From assembly GCA_008711135.1 (NCBI GenBank), contig VUAW01000003.1, positions 62,001 to 126,000 of the forward strand: a stretch of 64,000 nt of DNA, in the 5' to 3' direction. The position numbers and the translations under genes were made by a program. This DNA is from Rhodobacteraceae bacterium LNNU 3342. GTDB taxonomy: Bacteria > Pseudomonadota > Alphaproteobacteria > Rhodobacterales > Rhodobacteraceae. The stretch's first letter is position 1; each line of letters opens with the position of its first letter. The notes beneath the pieces are model-generated. The model worked only from the letters and a program-made list of their open reading frames with translations, searched no databases and had not been told where the DNA came from. Positions 24,701 through 32,968 of the stretch are shown here, piece after piece.

Positions 24701-26297
24701 GCAACTGATCGCACGGCTGCGCCATTCGACGCCGGGCGTGACGCTGATCAGCCCCCCGCCGCACCACGACATCTACTCGATCGAAGACCTCGCGCAGCTG
24801 ATCTACGACCTCAAGCAGATCAACCCGCGGGCCAAGGTCACGGTGAAGCTGGTGTCGCAGTCGGGCGTCGGCACGATCGCGGCTGGCGTGGCCAAGGCCA
24901 AGGCCGACATCATCCTGATCTCCGGCCATAACGGCGGCACCGGGGCAAGCCCGGGCACCAGCATCAAGTATGCCGGCCTGCCGTGGGAAATGGGCCTGAC
25001 CGAGGCGCATCAGGTTCTGGCGATGAACAACCTGCGCGAACGCATCACGCTGCGCACGGATGGCGGGCTTCGCACGGGCCGCGACATCATCATCGCCGCG
25101 ATGATGGGGGCCGAGGAATATGGCATCGGCACCGCCGCGCTGATCGCCATGGGCTGCATCATGGTGCGCCAGTGCCAGTCGAATACCTGCCCTGTTGGCG
25201 TCTGCACCCAGGACGAACGCCTGCGGGCCAAGTTCACCGGCACCGCGGACAAGGTCGTGAACCTCATTACCTTCTACGCGCAAGAGGTGCGGGAGCTTCT
25301 GGCATCGATCGGCGCACGCTCGATCGACGAGATCATCGGGCGGGCAGACCTGCTGACCCAGGTCAGCCGTGGTTCGGCGCATCTGGATGACCTTGACCTC
25401 AACCCGCTGCTGATCACGGTCGATGGGTCGCACAAGATCACCTACGACCGGTCCAAGCCGCGCAACGCGGTGCCGGACACGCTGGACGCGGAAATCATCC
25501 GCGACGGCGCCCGGTTCTTCGAGGACGGCGAAAAGATGCAGCTGTCCTATGCCGTGCGGAACACCCACCGCACCATCGGGACGCGGGCATCCAGCCACAT
25601 CGTTCAGCGGTTCGGGATGCGCAACGACCTGCAGCCCGACCACCTGACGGTGAAGCTGACCGGTAGCGCGGGTCAGTCTCTCGGCGCCTTTGCGGCACCG
25701 GGGCTGAAGCTTGAGGTGTCGGGGGATGCCAACGACTATGTTGGCAAGGGCCTGTCGGGCGGCACGATCGTCGTGCGGCCGCCGATGGCCAGCCCGCTGG
25801 ACGCGGCCGAAAACACGATCATCGGCAACACCGTGCTTTACGGCGCGACGGCGGGGCACCTCTTTGCCGCCGGCCGGGCGGGTGAACGCTTCGCGGTCCG
25901 GAACTCTGGCGCGAGCGTGGTGGTCGAGGGCTGCGGTACGAACGGGTGCGAGTACATGACCGGCGGCATCGCCGTGATCCTGGGCCGCATCGGCGCGAAC
26001 TTCGGCGCGGGGATGACCGGGGGCATGGCCTATGTCTATGACCCGGAAAACACCGCCGAGGAGCTGATGAACCTTGAAACGCTGGTGACCTGCGCAGTGA
26101 CGGTCCCGCACTGGGAAAACCAGCTGAAGGACCTGATCGAGCGGCACGCCCGCGAAACCGGAAGCCGCAAGGCCACCAACATCCTTCAGAACTGGGACCG
26201 GGAACGGGCGAACTTCCTTCAGATCTGCCCGAAGGAAATGCTCGTCCGCCTGCCCCACCCGCTGAGCGAGGAAGCACAGGCGGTTCCGGCAGAATAA
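21759..26297 (+). CDS. gltB: GltB, glutamate synthase (NADPH) large subunit
   Basis: Makes two glutamates from glutamine and 2-oxoglutarate. The 1512-aa protein carries a class II glutaminase domain whose nucleophile is C34 (ASCGVGLVV) after a short propeptide. It is followed by the central domain, the FMN-binding synthase domain with a 3Fe-4S Cys cluster (MVRQCQSNTCPVGVC), and the C-terminal beta-helix GXGXG domain. ATG 21759 is chosen over 21744 because GAGGA sits 8 bases upstream. The operon order gltD-gfa-gltB ends at the terminator at 26303. Confidence 0.96.
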   Translation: MTKYDAAWVAAEEAKRRWMDENSLYKAEDEHASCGVGLVVSIDGKPSRKVVSAGIDALKAVWHRGAVDADGKTGDGAGIHVQIPVPFFYDKIRRTGHEPDVNALVAVGQVFLPRTDFAAQERCRTIVETEVLRMGHYIYGWRHVPVNTDVLGEKANATRPEIEQILIKDNKGLDQETFERELYVIRRRIEKAAIAAQIQGLYLCSLSCRSIIYKGMMLAEQVAEFYPDLKDERFESAFAIYHQRYSTNTFPQWWLAQPFRMLAHNGEINTLKGNLNWMRSHEIRMAHSAFGDQAEDIKPIVPSGSSDSAALDSVFEVMVRAGRNAPMAKTMLVPEAWSKLASEMPKAWQDMYAYCNAVMEPWDGPAALAMTDGRWVCAGLDRNGLRPMRYVVTGDGLLIAGSETGMVPVDESSVREKGALGPGQMIAVDMAHGQLYHDAALKDKLAAAQPFGDWIEKVTDLNEMMRDIPERQLTSGADLRRRQIAAGYTLEELEQVLAPMAEDGKEMIASMGDDTPPAVLSAQYRPLSHYFRQNFSQVTNPPIDSLRESRVMSLKTRFGNLKNVLDESSSQTEILVLESPFIANAEFDRMMEQFGEQVAVIDCTFPADAGADTLRQGLERIRAEAEDAVRSGAGHLVLTDQHQDDAKIAMPMILATSAVHSWLTRKGLRTFCSINVRSAECIDPHYFAVLIGCGATTVNAYLAQDSIADRIERGLIDGNLTDAVRRYRDAIDSGLLKIMSKMGISVISSYRGGLNFEAVGLSRAMVAEYFPGMQSRISGIGVAGIQKKLEEVHARGFRTGDHVLPIGGFYKARRTGEKHAWEAQTMHMLQAACDRASYDMWKQYSSRLRANPPIHLRDLLDIKPLGKPVPIEEVESITSIRKRFVTPGMSLGALSPEAHKTLNVAMNRIGAKSDSGEGGEDPAHQHPEPNGDNPSAKIKQVASGRFGVTAEYLNACEELEIKVAQGAKPGEGGQLPGMKVTQLIARLRHSTPGVTLISPPPHHDIYSIEDLAQLIYDLKQINPRAKVTVKLVSQSGVGTIAAGVAKAKADIILISGHNGGTGASPGTSIKYAGLPWEMGLTEAHQVLAMNNLRERITLRTDGGLRTGRDIIIAAMMGAEEYGIGTAALIAMGCIMVRQCQSNTCPVGVCTQDERLRAKFTGTADKVVNLITFYAQEVRELLASIGARSIDEIIGRADLLTQVSRGSAHLDDLDLNPLLITVDGSHKITYDRSKPRNAVPDTLDAEIIRDGARFFEDGEKMQLSYAVRNTHRTIGTRASSHIVQRFGMRNDLQPDHLTVKLTGSAGQSLGAFAAPGLKLEVSGDANDYVGKGLSGGTIVVRPPMASPLDAAENTIIGNTVLYGATAGHLFAAGRAGERFAVRNSGASVVVEGCGTNGCEYMTGGIAVILGRIGANFGAGMTGGMAYVYDPENTAEELMNLETLVTCAVTVPHWENQLKDLIERHARETGSRKATNILQNWDRERANFLQICPKEMLVRLPHPLSEEAQAVPAE

Positions 26298-26302
26298 CGA
26301 CA

Positions 26303-26328
26303 AAGGCCCCGCAACCGCGGGGCCTTTT
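26303..26328 (+). terminator. rho-independent terminator after gltB
   Basis: A 10-bp stem AAGGCCCCGC / GCGGGGCCTT with an AACC loop, followed by TT. It lies 5 bases after the gltB stop and may also serve the converging dehydrogenase gene. Confidence 0.85.
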
Positions 26329-26336
26329 CCTTTGGG

Positions 26337-27515
26337 TCAGCCCTGCGGCGCTAGGCGCAGAACCTCGCCGTCCTCATGCTCCGTCAGCACCCAGATTGCG
26401 CCATCGGGGCCGACTTTGACGTCGCGGATTCGGCGGCCGATTTCCAAGATCTCTTCATCCGTCACCTGCCCGTCCGCCAGTTCCACCCGGACGACGCCTT
26501 CGGCCACAAGGCCGCCGATCAGCATGTTTCCGGTCCACTCGCCAAAGGTGGATCCCTCCGGCACGAAGGTCAGGCCCGAAGGTGCCACCGTTTCCTCGAA
26601 CACATGCACGGGCGGGGCCATGCCTTCCATCGACTCTCCCACGCCCATCGGGGCGCCGGAATAGTCGGTACCGGCGGTCGTGAAGGGCCAGCCATAGTTG
26701 TTGCCGGCCTCGATCAGGTTGACCTCATCCCCGCCCAGGGGACCGTGATCCGACGCCCAGAGTTCGAAGGTGGCCGGATGCACGCCCAGCGCCTGCACGT
26801 TCCGGTTCCCGATGGAAAAGAGATAGGGGTCGGGCTCTCCCTCTTCGGCGTTTTCGGTGAAGGGAACGTTGTCGGGATGTGGCTCGCCGCTGTCGGTCAT
26901 GCGCAGGATAGACCCCGCCTGATCCGCCGAGTCTTGCGCGCGGGAGATGTTCCGACGCTCACCGATCGACAGGAACAGGCTGTTGTCAGATGGGTTGAAG
27001 GCCATCCGGCCGCCGAAATGCAGGCCGCTGCTGTCCTGATCGCCTTCGTCCATGACGAAGATGTCCTCGACATCTTCAAGGCGCACCTCGCCCCCTTCGT
27101 CTACGACGCGGGCACGCACGATCACGGCTGCGGCGCCACGGTCTGTTTCACGTGAATAGCTGATGTAGGCCCAGCCGTTTTCGTCGAATTCCGGGTGCAG
27201 GACGATGTCGAACAGGCCGGCTTGGCTGCGCTCTGTCTCTCCCTCTGGGCGGAAGAGGTCCTCGGCCTCCCACACCGGTTCAGAGAGGGTGCCATCCACG
27301 TTGCCCAACCGGATCGTGCCCGGGTTGCGTTCGCTCACCAAAAAACGGTCGTCAGAGATGAAGGCCATGCCCCAAGGATGTTCCAGCCCTTCGACCACGG
27401 TCTGGACCGTTAGCGTGTAGCCGCCGGCCTCAATAGGACCATAATCGGCCAGCGCCGGCGCAGCGAGCATCAGGGTGAAAGGCGAGGCAAGCGCGGCACG
27501 GAAATGGATTGGCAT
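26337..27515 (-). CDS. PQQ-dependent soluble aldose sugar dehydrogenase-like protein
   Basis: A 392-aa periplasmic beta-propeller of the glucose/sorbosone dehydrogenase family (YliI/Asd-like), which oxidises sugars with pyrroloquinoline quinone. A signal peptide spans about residues 1-23, cut after LAAPALA. Family segments include EHPWGMAFISDDRFLVSER, HFGGRMAFNPSD, SIGNRNVQALGVHP and ELWASDHGPLGGDEVN. The ATG at 27515 has GGAG upstream. No PQQ synthesis genes are in the window. It converges on gltB. The substrate cannot be read from sequence. Confidence 0.88.
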   Translation of the reverse strand: MPIHFRAALASPFTLMLAAPALADYGPIEAGGYTLTVQTVVEGLEHPWGMAFISDDRFLVSERNPGTIRLGNVDGTLSEPVWEAEDLFRPEGETERSQAGLFDIVLHPEFDENGWAYISYSRETDRGAAAVIVRARVVDEGGEVRLEDVEDIFVMDEGDQDSSGLHFGGRMAFNPSDNSLFLSIGERRNISRAQDSADQAGSILRMTDSGEPHPDNVPFTENAEEGEPDPYLFSIGNRNVQALGVHPATFELWASDHGPLGGDEVNLIEAGNNYGWPFTTAGTDYSGAPMGVGESMEGMAPPVHVFEETVAPSGLTFVPEGSTFGEWTGNMLIGGLVAEGVVRVELADGQVTDEEILEIGRRIRDVKVGPDGAIWVLTEHEDGEVLRLAPQG

Positions 27516-27633
27516 ATAAAACTCCTTCAATCTGGTTGGTGGGACCCAGCCAATCCCCCATCCCGGCGAAGGTTCCAGAAAACCGGTCCCGCGCCGCTTG
27601 ACCCGCGGCGCAGGTTCATGGCTAAAGGGCGCC

Positions 27634-28359
27634 ATGGCAAAGGCGACGGGCAAGACAAAAGCGCGCAGGCGCATCCCGCGTGCGGGCGGACTTGCGCGCG
27701 CCGCCTCATGGTGGCTGGGGCGTGGGGCGCTGGCGCTGATGGCGCTGATCATTCTGGTGGTTCTGGCGTTCAGCATCATCAATCCGCCCCGTGGGCTCTA
27801 CATGATGTCAGAGGAGCGGCGGCTGGGCGGCATCGAACGGGAATGGGTTCCGATCGACCGGATCAGCCCGCATATGCTGCGCTCTGCCGTTGCGGCAGAG
27901 GATGCGAACTTCTGCCTGCACTGGGGCTTTGACATGACCGAGATCCGCCGTGCGCTGGACCGGGGCAGCAGCCGCGGCGCGTCCACGATCAGCCAGCAGG
28001 TGGTCAAGAACGTGTACCTTTGGCACGGGCGCAACTGGGCGCGGAAGGCGCTTGAAGGCGTCATCACTCCCGTGCTGGAAACCTTCTGGTCCAAGCGCCG
28101 CATCCTTGAGGTTTACCTGAACGTGGCCGAGTTCGACGAAGGCATCTTTGGCGTCGAGGCTGCGGCGCGGCACTACTTCGGCACCGACGCGGCCTCGCTT
28201 GGCCCGCAGCAGTCGGCGCGGCTGGCAGCGATCCTGCCAGACCCCAAGGGGCGCAGCGCGTCGCGCCCGTCGGATTTCGTGCACCGCCGGGCCGCGGCCA
28301 TTTCCGACGGTGCGGCGACCATCCGCGCCGATGGCCGGTCTTCCTGCTTCGAGGGTTGA
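27634..28359 (+). CDS. mtgA: MtgA, monofunctional peptidoglycan glycosyltransferase
   Basis: Polymerises lipid II into glycan strands. The 241-aa protein has one N-terminal membrane anchor (about 28-50, ALALMALIILVVLAFSII) and a GT51 domain. It carries EDANFCLHWGFD (catalytic Glu), GASTISQQVVKN and RRILEVYLN, the three classical GT51 motifs. It has no transpeptidase domain. The start at 27634 is chosen to give the normal short cytoplasmic tail before the anchor. It is divergent from the sugar dehydrogenase and followed by an unrelated GST. Confidence 0.95.
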   Translation: MAKATGKTKARRRIPRAGGLARAASWWLGRGALALMALIILVVLAFSIINPPRGLYMMSEERRLGGIEREWVPIDRISPHMLRSAVAAEDANFCLHWGFDMTEIRRALDRGSSRGASTISQQVVKNVYLWHGRNWARKALEGVITPVLETFWSKRRILEVYLNVAEFDEGIFGVEAAARHYFGTDAASLGPQQSARLAAILPDPKGRSASRPSDFVHRRAAAISDGAATIRADGRSSCFEG

Positions 28360-28418
28360 GTTTTCGTGCCACACAAGGCAGGAAGGGCAAGCCCAATCCC
28401 ATCCCAGAGTGACGAAGT

Positions 28419-29084
28419 ATGACGCGTCTTTACCACGTTCCCCTTTCGCCCTTCTGCCGCAAGGTCCGCCTGACCCTGGCCGAAAAGAAGATCGAGGTGG
28501 AACTGATCGAGGAACGCTTCTGGGAACAGAGCCCGGACTTCATGCGCCGCAACCCGGCTGGCAAGGTCCCGGTGCTCAAGTACGAAAACCGGGTGATGTC
28601 CGAAAGCCAGGCGATCTGCGAGTATCTGGAAGAGATCAACCCGAACCCGCCGCTGCTGCCGCGTTCGCCGGCGGACCGGTACGAGGTGCGGCGCCTTTGC
28701 GCGTGGTTCGACGACAAGTTCCACAACGAGGTCACGGCGAACCTGCTCTATGAACGCGTGAACAAGAAGTTGTCCGGTCAGGGCTATCCCGAAAGCCGCA
28801 ACATCAAGACCGGCGCGCAGAAGATCAAGTATCACCTCGACTACATGGGCTGGCTGCTGGACCAGCGGCGCTGGCTGGCGGGCGACGTGATGACGCTGGC
28901 CGATTTCGCCGCCGCGGCGCATTTGTCCTGCCTTGACTACATCAGCGACGTGGACTGGAACCGGAACGCCAATGTCCGGGACTGGTACGCCAAGATCAAG
29001 TCGCGCCCCTCGTTCCGGGCGCTTCTGGCCGATCAGGTGCCGAGCTTCCCGCCGCCGGCCCATTACGCGGATCTGGATTTTTGA
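28419..29084 (+). CDS. glutathione S-transferase family protein
   Basis: A 221-aa cytosolic GST. The thioredoxin-like N-terminal domain has [17 protein letters not shown], with an SPFC site, then NPAGKVPVL and [11 protein letters not shown], the glutathione gamma-glutamyl site. The helical C-terminal domain contains [17 protein letters not shown]. Its substrate is unknown. The queG TTG start lies inside its last codon (TTTTGA at 29080-29084), so the two are probably co-translated. Confidence 0.92.
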   Translation: MTRLYHVPLSPFCRKVRLTLAEKKIEVELIEERFWEQSPDFMRRNPAGKVPVLKYENRVMSESQAICEYLEEINPNPPLLPRSPADRYEVRRLCAWFDDKFHNEVTANLLYERVNKKLSGQGYPESRNIKTGAQKIKYHLDYMGWLLDQRRWLAGDVMTLADFAAAAHLSCLDYISDVDWNRNANVRDWYAKIKSRPSFRALLADQVPSFPPPAHYADLDF

Positions 29085-30112
29085 ACGCCGCCCTGCGGGA
29101 GGAGTTGATCCAGACCGCACGGGCCGAAGGCTTTTCCGCTGTCGGCATCTGTGCCCCCGATGCGATTCCCGAAGCGGCCGCCCGCCTTCAGGCCTTCGTG
29201 GCCGAAGGCCGGCACGGGCAGATGGCGTGGATGGAGGACCGCATGCACTGGCGCGGCGATCCTACTGCCCTGTGGGCCGAGGCGAGGTCGGTCATCATGT
29301 TGGCAGAGCTTTACACCCCCGCTCATGACCCGCGCGAGGATACGGCCCGCCCTGACCGTGGCGCGATTTCGGTCTATGCCCAAAACCGCGACTATCACGA
29401 TTTGGTCAAGAAACGGCTCAAGCGGGTCGGGCGCTGGTTGATCGACCGCGCGGGTGGGGAGATCAAGGTCTTCGTCGATACAGCCCCCGTGATGGAAAAA
29501 CCGCTTGCCGCCGCTGCAGGGCTGGGCTGGCAAGGCAAGCACACGAACCTGCTGTCGCGCGAGCTGGGCAACTGGTTCTTCCTTGGCGCGATCTTCACCA
29601 CGCTGGACCTCCCCAAGGACAAGCCCGCACGTGGCACCTGCGGAAGCTGCACCGCCTGTCTGACCGCCTGCCCCACGCAGGCCTTTCCGGCACCCTACCA
29701 GCTGGACGCGCGGCGCTGCATTTCCTACCTGACGATCGAGCATCACGGCCCGGTGGATGAAGAGCTTCGGCCGAAACTTGGCAACCGGATCTATGGCTGC
29801 GATGACTGCCTCGCCGCCTGTCCGTGGAACAAGTTCGCGGTCGAGGCGCAGGAACTGCGCTATTCCGCGCGGCCGGACCTGCGCGCGCCGCCGCTGGCCG
29901 AACTGGCCGCGCTGGACGACGCGGCCTTCAGGGCGCGGTTTTCCGGCAGCCCGATCAAGCGCATCGGCCGGAACCGCTTTGTGCGCAATGTGCTTTACGC
30001 GATCGGCAATTCCGGCGATCCGGCCTTGCGGGCGGTGGTCCAGCCACTGACGGACGACCCCGATGAAACGGTGGCCGATGCGGCGCGGTGGGCATTGTCA
30101 CGGTTGCCATAA
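29081..30112 (+). CDS. queG: QueG, epoxyqueuosine reductase
   Basis: Last step of queuosine synthesis in tRNA: cobalamin-dependent reduction of epoxyqueuosine. The 343-aa protein has the N-terminal QueG domain and two 4Fe-4S motifs: [12 protein letters not shown] (about residues 188-199) and [10 protein letters not shown] (about 238-247). A C-terminal HEAT-like segment follows ([13 protein letters not shown]). Start is TTG at 29081, overlapping the GST stop; no ATG near it is in frame. Other queuosine genes are not in the window. Confidence 0.95.
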   Translation: MNAALREELIQTARAEGFSAVGICAPDAIPEAAARLQAFVAEGRHGQMAWMEDRMHWRGDPTALWAEARSVIMLAELYTPAHDPREDTARPDRGAISVYAQNRDYHDLVKKRLKRVGRWLIDRAGGEIKVFVDTAPVMEKPLAAAAGLGWQGKHTNLLSRELGNWFFLGAIFTTLDLPKDKPARGTCGSCTACLTACPTQAFPAPYQLDARRCISYLTIEHHGPVDEELRPKLGNRIYGCDDCLAACPWNKFAVEAQELRYSARPDLRAPPLAELAALDDAAFRARFSGSPIKRIGRNRFVRNVLYAIGNSGDPALRAVVQPLTDDPDETVADAARWALSRLP

Positions 30113-30189
30113 AAAAGCGGGCCGGCCGGACCTGAAGGATTTCCAAGCGGCTGCGGCCACGCTAGGCAGGATGCAGCAAAGGACCTGCC

Positions 30190-31119
30190 ATGCCGCCTGC
30201 CGCCTCGCCCATCCAGGGCATCACGCTCAAGATTCTGTCGGTCATCGTGTTCATCGGAATGGTGTCGCTCATCAAGGCGGCATCGGACGAGGTTCCCCCG
30301 GGAGAGGCGGTGTTCTTCCGGTCCTTCTTCGCCCTTCCGGTGATTTTTGCCTGGCTCTGGTGGCGGCGGGAACTGGCGAGCGGGCTGCGGGTGGCGGAAC
30401 CGTTCGGCCATGTCTGGCGCGGTTTTGTCGGCACAGTGTCGATGGGGCTCAGCTTTGCCGGGCTGGCGCTTCTGCCCCTGCCAGAGGTGACGGCGATCAG
30501 CTATGCCGCGCCGCTGCTGACGGTCATCTTTGCAGCGATGTTTCTGGGTGAAGAAGTTCGGGCCTTCCGCCTTTCGGCGGTGGCACTGGGGCTTGTCGGG
30601 GTCCTGATCGTGCTTTCGCCCCGGCTGACCGCCGTCGGCGACATGAACGCAAGCGAGACGCTGGGCGCGGTGGTGGTGTTGACCAGCGCAACCTTTGCCG
30701 CACTTGCGCAGGTTCTGGTCAGGCGGCTGGTGAAGATGGAACGGACCTCGGCCATCGTGTTCTGGTTCTCTGTCACCTCTTCCATACTGGCGCTCACCAC
30801 GATTCCCTTCGGCTGGGTGGTTCCCAGCCCAAGGGCGGCGGCTTTCCTTGTCACGGCGGGCTTGCTGGGGGGCGTTGGGCAGATCCTGCTGACGTCGAGC
30901 TACCGTCACGCGGATGCCTCTGTCATCGCGCCTTTCGAATACGCGTCGATGATCTTTGCGCTCGCGATCGGGTACTTCCTGTTTGGCGAGGTGCCGACCT
31001 TGGTGATGCTGGGCGGGGCTGCACTCATCATCCTTGCCGGGGTCCTGATCATCTGGCGCGAACGGCAGTTGGGGATCGAGCGGGCCAAGCAGCGCAAGGC
31101 AATGACCCCCCAGGGGTGA
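30190..31119 (+). CDS. DMT-superfamily (EamA) transporter
   Basis: A 309-aa inner-membrane protein with about ten hydrophobic helices and two EamA repeats. The first starts ILSVIVFIGMVSLIK and includes FRSFFALPVIFAWL; the second spans AVVVLTSATFAALAQVLV to LVMLGGAALIILAGVLII. Members export amino acids, nucleobases or other metabolites. It stands downstream of queG with a 77-base gap. Its substrate is not predictable. Confidence 0.9.
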   Translation: MPPAASPIQGITLKILSVIVFIGMVSLIKAASDEVPPGEAVFFRSFFALPVIFAWLWWRRELASGLRVAEPFGHVWRGFVGTVSMGLSFAGLALLPLPEVTAISYAAPLLTVIFAAMFLGEEVRAFRLSAVALGLVGVLIVLSPRLTAVGDMNASETLGAVVVLTSATFAALAQVLVRRLVKMERTSAIVFWFSVTSSILALTTIPFGWVVPSPRAAAFLVTAGLLGGVGQILLTSSYRHADASVIAPFEYASMIFALAIGYFLFGEVPTLVMLGGAALIILAGVLIIWRERQLGIERAKQRKAMTPQG

Positions 31120-31136
31120 AAATCTCGAAGGACCGT

Positions 31137-31150
31137 GTTATATAGATAAC
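31137..31150. promoter_or_regulatory. palindrome GTTAT-N4-ATAAC
   Basis: A perfect 14-base dyad, GTTATATAGATAAC, just before the small gene at 31189. It overlaps a TATATAG that could be a -10 element, so it may be the operator of that gene. Confidence 0.4.
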
Positions 31151-31188
31151 CCGATACGGATCCACGGTAACCCTGAGGAGGAGTCACC

Positions 31189-31380
31189 ATGAGCCGACAC
31201 ATCATCGACAAAACCCCCCGCAGCAATACGGGCGCACGCCTGCGGTCTTTTTTGGCCATAGCACGCGAAGCCGGGCAGCATCCGGCGATCCAGAAGCTGA
31301 TCCGCCGGCCGTCCGAACGCAGCGGCGCCGGACGCAGGTTGCGTGAGTTCCTGCGGATCGAACGCGGCCATTCGGTCTGA
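31189..31380 (+). CDS. small basic protein of unknown function
   Basis: A 63-aa protein, rich in Arg (about a fifth of residues), with no membrane segment or signal peptide. The helical-looking repeats GARLRSFLAIAREAG and AGRRLREFLRIERG share an RxFLxIxR pattern. A very strong RBS (GAGGAGGAG) sits 6 bases before the ATG, a palindrome precedes it and a hairpin follows, so it is a stand-alone and probably well-expressed gene. I do not recognise the family; nucleic-acid binding is a guess from charge alone. Confidence 0.65.
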   Translation: MSRHIIDKTPRSNTGARLRSFLAIAREAGQHPAIQKLIRRPSERSGAGRRLREFLRIERGHSV

Positions 31381-31386
31381 CCGCAA

Positions 31387-31411
31387 GGCCCCCGCGTGTG
31401 GCGCGGGGGCC
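31387..31411. terminator. terminator hairpin between convergent genes
   Basis: A 9-bp stem GGCCCCCGC / GCGGGGGCC with a 7-base loop, 6 bases after the small gene's stop and 7 before the ilvE stop. The T-tract is weak on both strands. Confidence 0.6.
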
Positions 31412-31418
31412 ATTCCTG

Positions 31419-32288
31419 TTACGCGCGGACGTGCTTCTCGTAGGTTTCCGCGATATCCCGCGTCAGCGCGCCGACTTCGAACGTGTAGTCGCCGATCTGG
31501 CCTACCGGGGTAACTTCGGCCGCCGTGCCGGTTAGCCAGCATTGTTCAAAGCCTGCGAGCTCTTCAGGCATGATGTGCCGTTCGTGCACGGTGATGCCCT
31601 TTTCCTTCAGCAGCCGGATCACCGTCTGCCGCGTCAGGCCGTTGAGGAAGCAGTCGGCCAGCGGGGTATGCACCTCGCCATTCTTGACGAAGAAGATGTT
31701 GGCACCGGTCGCCTCGGCCACGTAGCCGCGATAGTCCAGCATCATCGCGTCCGAACAGCCCTTGGCCTCGGCCGCGTGCTTGGACATGGTGCAGATCATG
31801 TAGAGCCCGGCTGCCTTTGCCGCCGAAGGGATCGTTTCCGGGCTGGGCCGCTTCCACTTGGAGATGTCGAGCTTGGCGCCCTTCATCTTGGCGTCGCCGT
31901 AATAGGCGCCCCACTCCCAAGCTGCGATCACCAGCCGCACCGGGTTCCTGCTGGAGGCGACGCCCATATCTTCCCCCGCACCGCGGAAGGCGATCGCGCG
32001 GACATAGGCATCCTTGAAGCCGTTGGCGGCAAGCACCTCGTCCTTGGCGGCGTCGATCTGGTCGGCTGTCCACGGGATTTCCATGTCGATCAGCCGGCCC
32101 GACGTCAGCAGACGTTCTGAATGTTCGTGGCCCAGGAAGATCTTGCCGTTATAGGCCCGCTCTCCCTCGAACACGGAACTGGCATAGTGAAGCGCATGGG
32201 TCAGCACATGCACCTGCGCCCCCCGCCAGTCCACCAGTTTGCCGTCCATCCAGATCTTGCCATCGCGATCGTCGTAGGTCCCGGCCAT
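31419..32288 (-). CDS. ilvE: IlvE, branched-chain amino acid aminotransferase
   Basis: PLP-dependent transamination of leucine, isoleucine and valine with 2-oxoglutarate. It is 289 aa, fold type IV. The features VHVLTHALHYASSVFEGERAY and the PLP-lysine region (ISKWKRPSPETIP, with the SAAKAAGLY segment after it) are standard, as is LDYRGYVAEATGANIFF. The start at 32288 has GGAGGG at good spacing. It is divergent from the MarR gene. Downstream it converges on the small basic gene. Confidence 0.94.
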   Translation of the reverse strand: MAGTYDDRDGKIWMDGKLVDWRGAQVHVLTHALHYASSVFEGERAYNGKIFLGHEHSERLLTSGRLIDMEIPWTADQIDAAKDEVLAANGFKDAYVRAIAFRGAGEDMGVASSRNPVRLVIAAWEWGAYYGDAKMKGAKLDISKWKRPSPETIPSAAKAAGLYMICTMSKHAAEAKGCSDAMMLDYRGYVAEATGANIFFVKNGEVHTPLADCFLNGLTRQTVIRLLKEKGITVHERHIMPEELAGFEQCWLTGTAAEVTPVGQIGDYTFEVGALTRDIAETYEKHVRA

Positions 32289-32388
32289 CGTAACCCTCCA
32301 TCCCGGCTGCCGCCGGTGTTTACTAAAATTGCGCGCCCAAGGTCCAGAGTGGACATAAAGTTGCGCCAAAGCTTGATTTCGCTAGCAA

Positions 32389-32407
32389 TTGATTCTTGGA
32401 AAGTCAA
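32389..32407. promoter_or_regulatory. possible MarR operator between ilvE and the MarR gene
   Basis: TTGATT-N7-AGTCAA is an imperfect inverted repeat in the divergent promoter region, of the size MarR dimers bind. It lies 55 bases before the MarR start. Confidence 0.3.
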
Positions 32408-32461
32408 CAAGGCTGACATAAAATCGCCATGCGGGATGGTGGTTGGTCAGGGGACGTTCAG

Positions 32462-32968
32462 ATGGCCGAAGGCGGCGCAGGACCCGGGGGTGAAAGCCTT
32501 CTATTCCTGACGGATGAACAGTTGCGCAAGGGCATCGAGGCGATGTTCTTTGCCTATCGAGGCTTTACGGCCGATCCGGACCGGATACTGGACAACTATG
32601 CCTATGGGCGTGCCCATCATCGGGCCTTGCACTTCATCCACCGCAGCCCCGGAACGACGGTGAACAACCTCCTGGGCATCCTCGGCGTCACCAAGCAGTC
32701 GCTGAACCGCGTCCTGCGCACCCTGATTGAGGATGGGCTGGTCGAAAGCCGCGTCGGCCGCAAGGACAAGCGGGAACGCCACCTGTTCCTGACCGAAAAG
32801 GGCGCCCAGCTTGAGCGAGAGCTTTCCGATGCCCAGCGCGCCCGGATGCGGGCCGCGTATCGCGCGGCGGGGCCTGCGGCGGTTGCCGGTTTCCGTCAGG
32901 TGCTTGAGGCGATGATGGACCCGGACCTGCGCCGCCAGTACCAGACGATCAAGGATACGACCTCATGA
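32462..32968 (+). CDS. petP: MarR-family regulator, PetP-like
   Basis: A 168-aa winged-helix regulator (TTVNNLLGILGVTKQSLNRV is the DNA-reading region, and VGRKDKRERHLFLTEKG the wing). ATG 32462 is preferred, with AGGGGA 8 bases upstream; ATG 32429 in frame lacks a site. It overlaps the OmpR-type regulator by ATGA. This MarR-OmpR pair matches the petP-petR pair of Rhodobacter capsulatus, first described near the cytochrome bc1 genes. The symbol rests on gene order and type; the bc1 genes are not here. Confidence 0.75.
   Translation: MAEGGAGPGGESLLFLTDEQLRKGIEAMFFAYRGFTADPDRILDNYAYGRAHHRALHFIHRSPGTTVNNLLGILGVTKQSLNRVLRTLIEDGLVESRVGRKDKRERHLFLTEKGAQLERELSDAQRARMRAAYRAAGPAAVAGFRQVLEAMMDPDLRRQYQTIKDTTS

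Noticed and set aside
21675-26303. A 1542-codon open frame antisense to gltB
   Set aside because: It mirrors gltB codon by codon in a high-GC genome, has no recognisable domain, and gltB is unmistakable. Long antisense frames are expected at this base composition.
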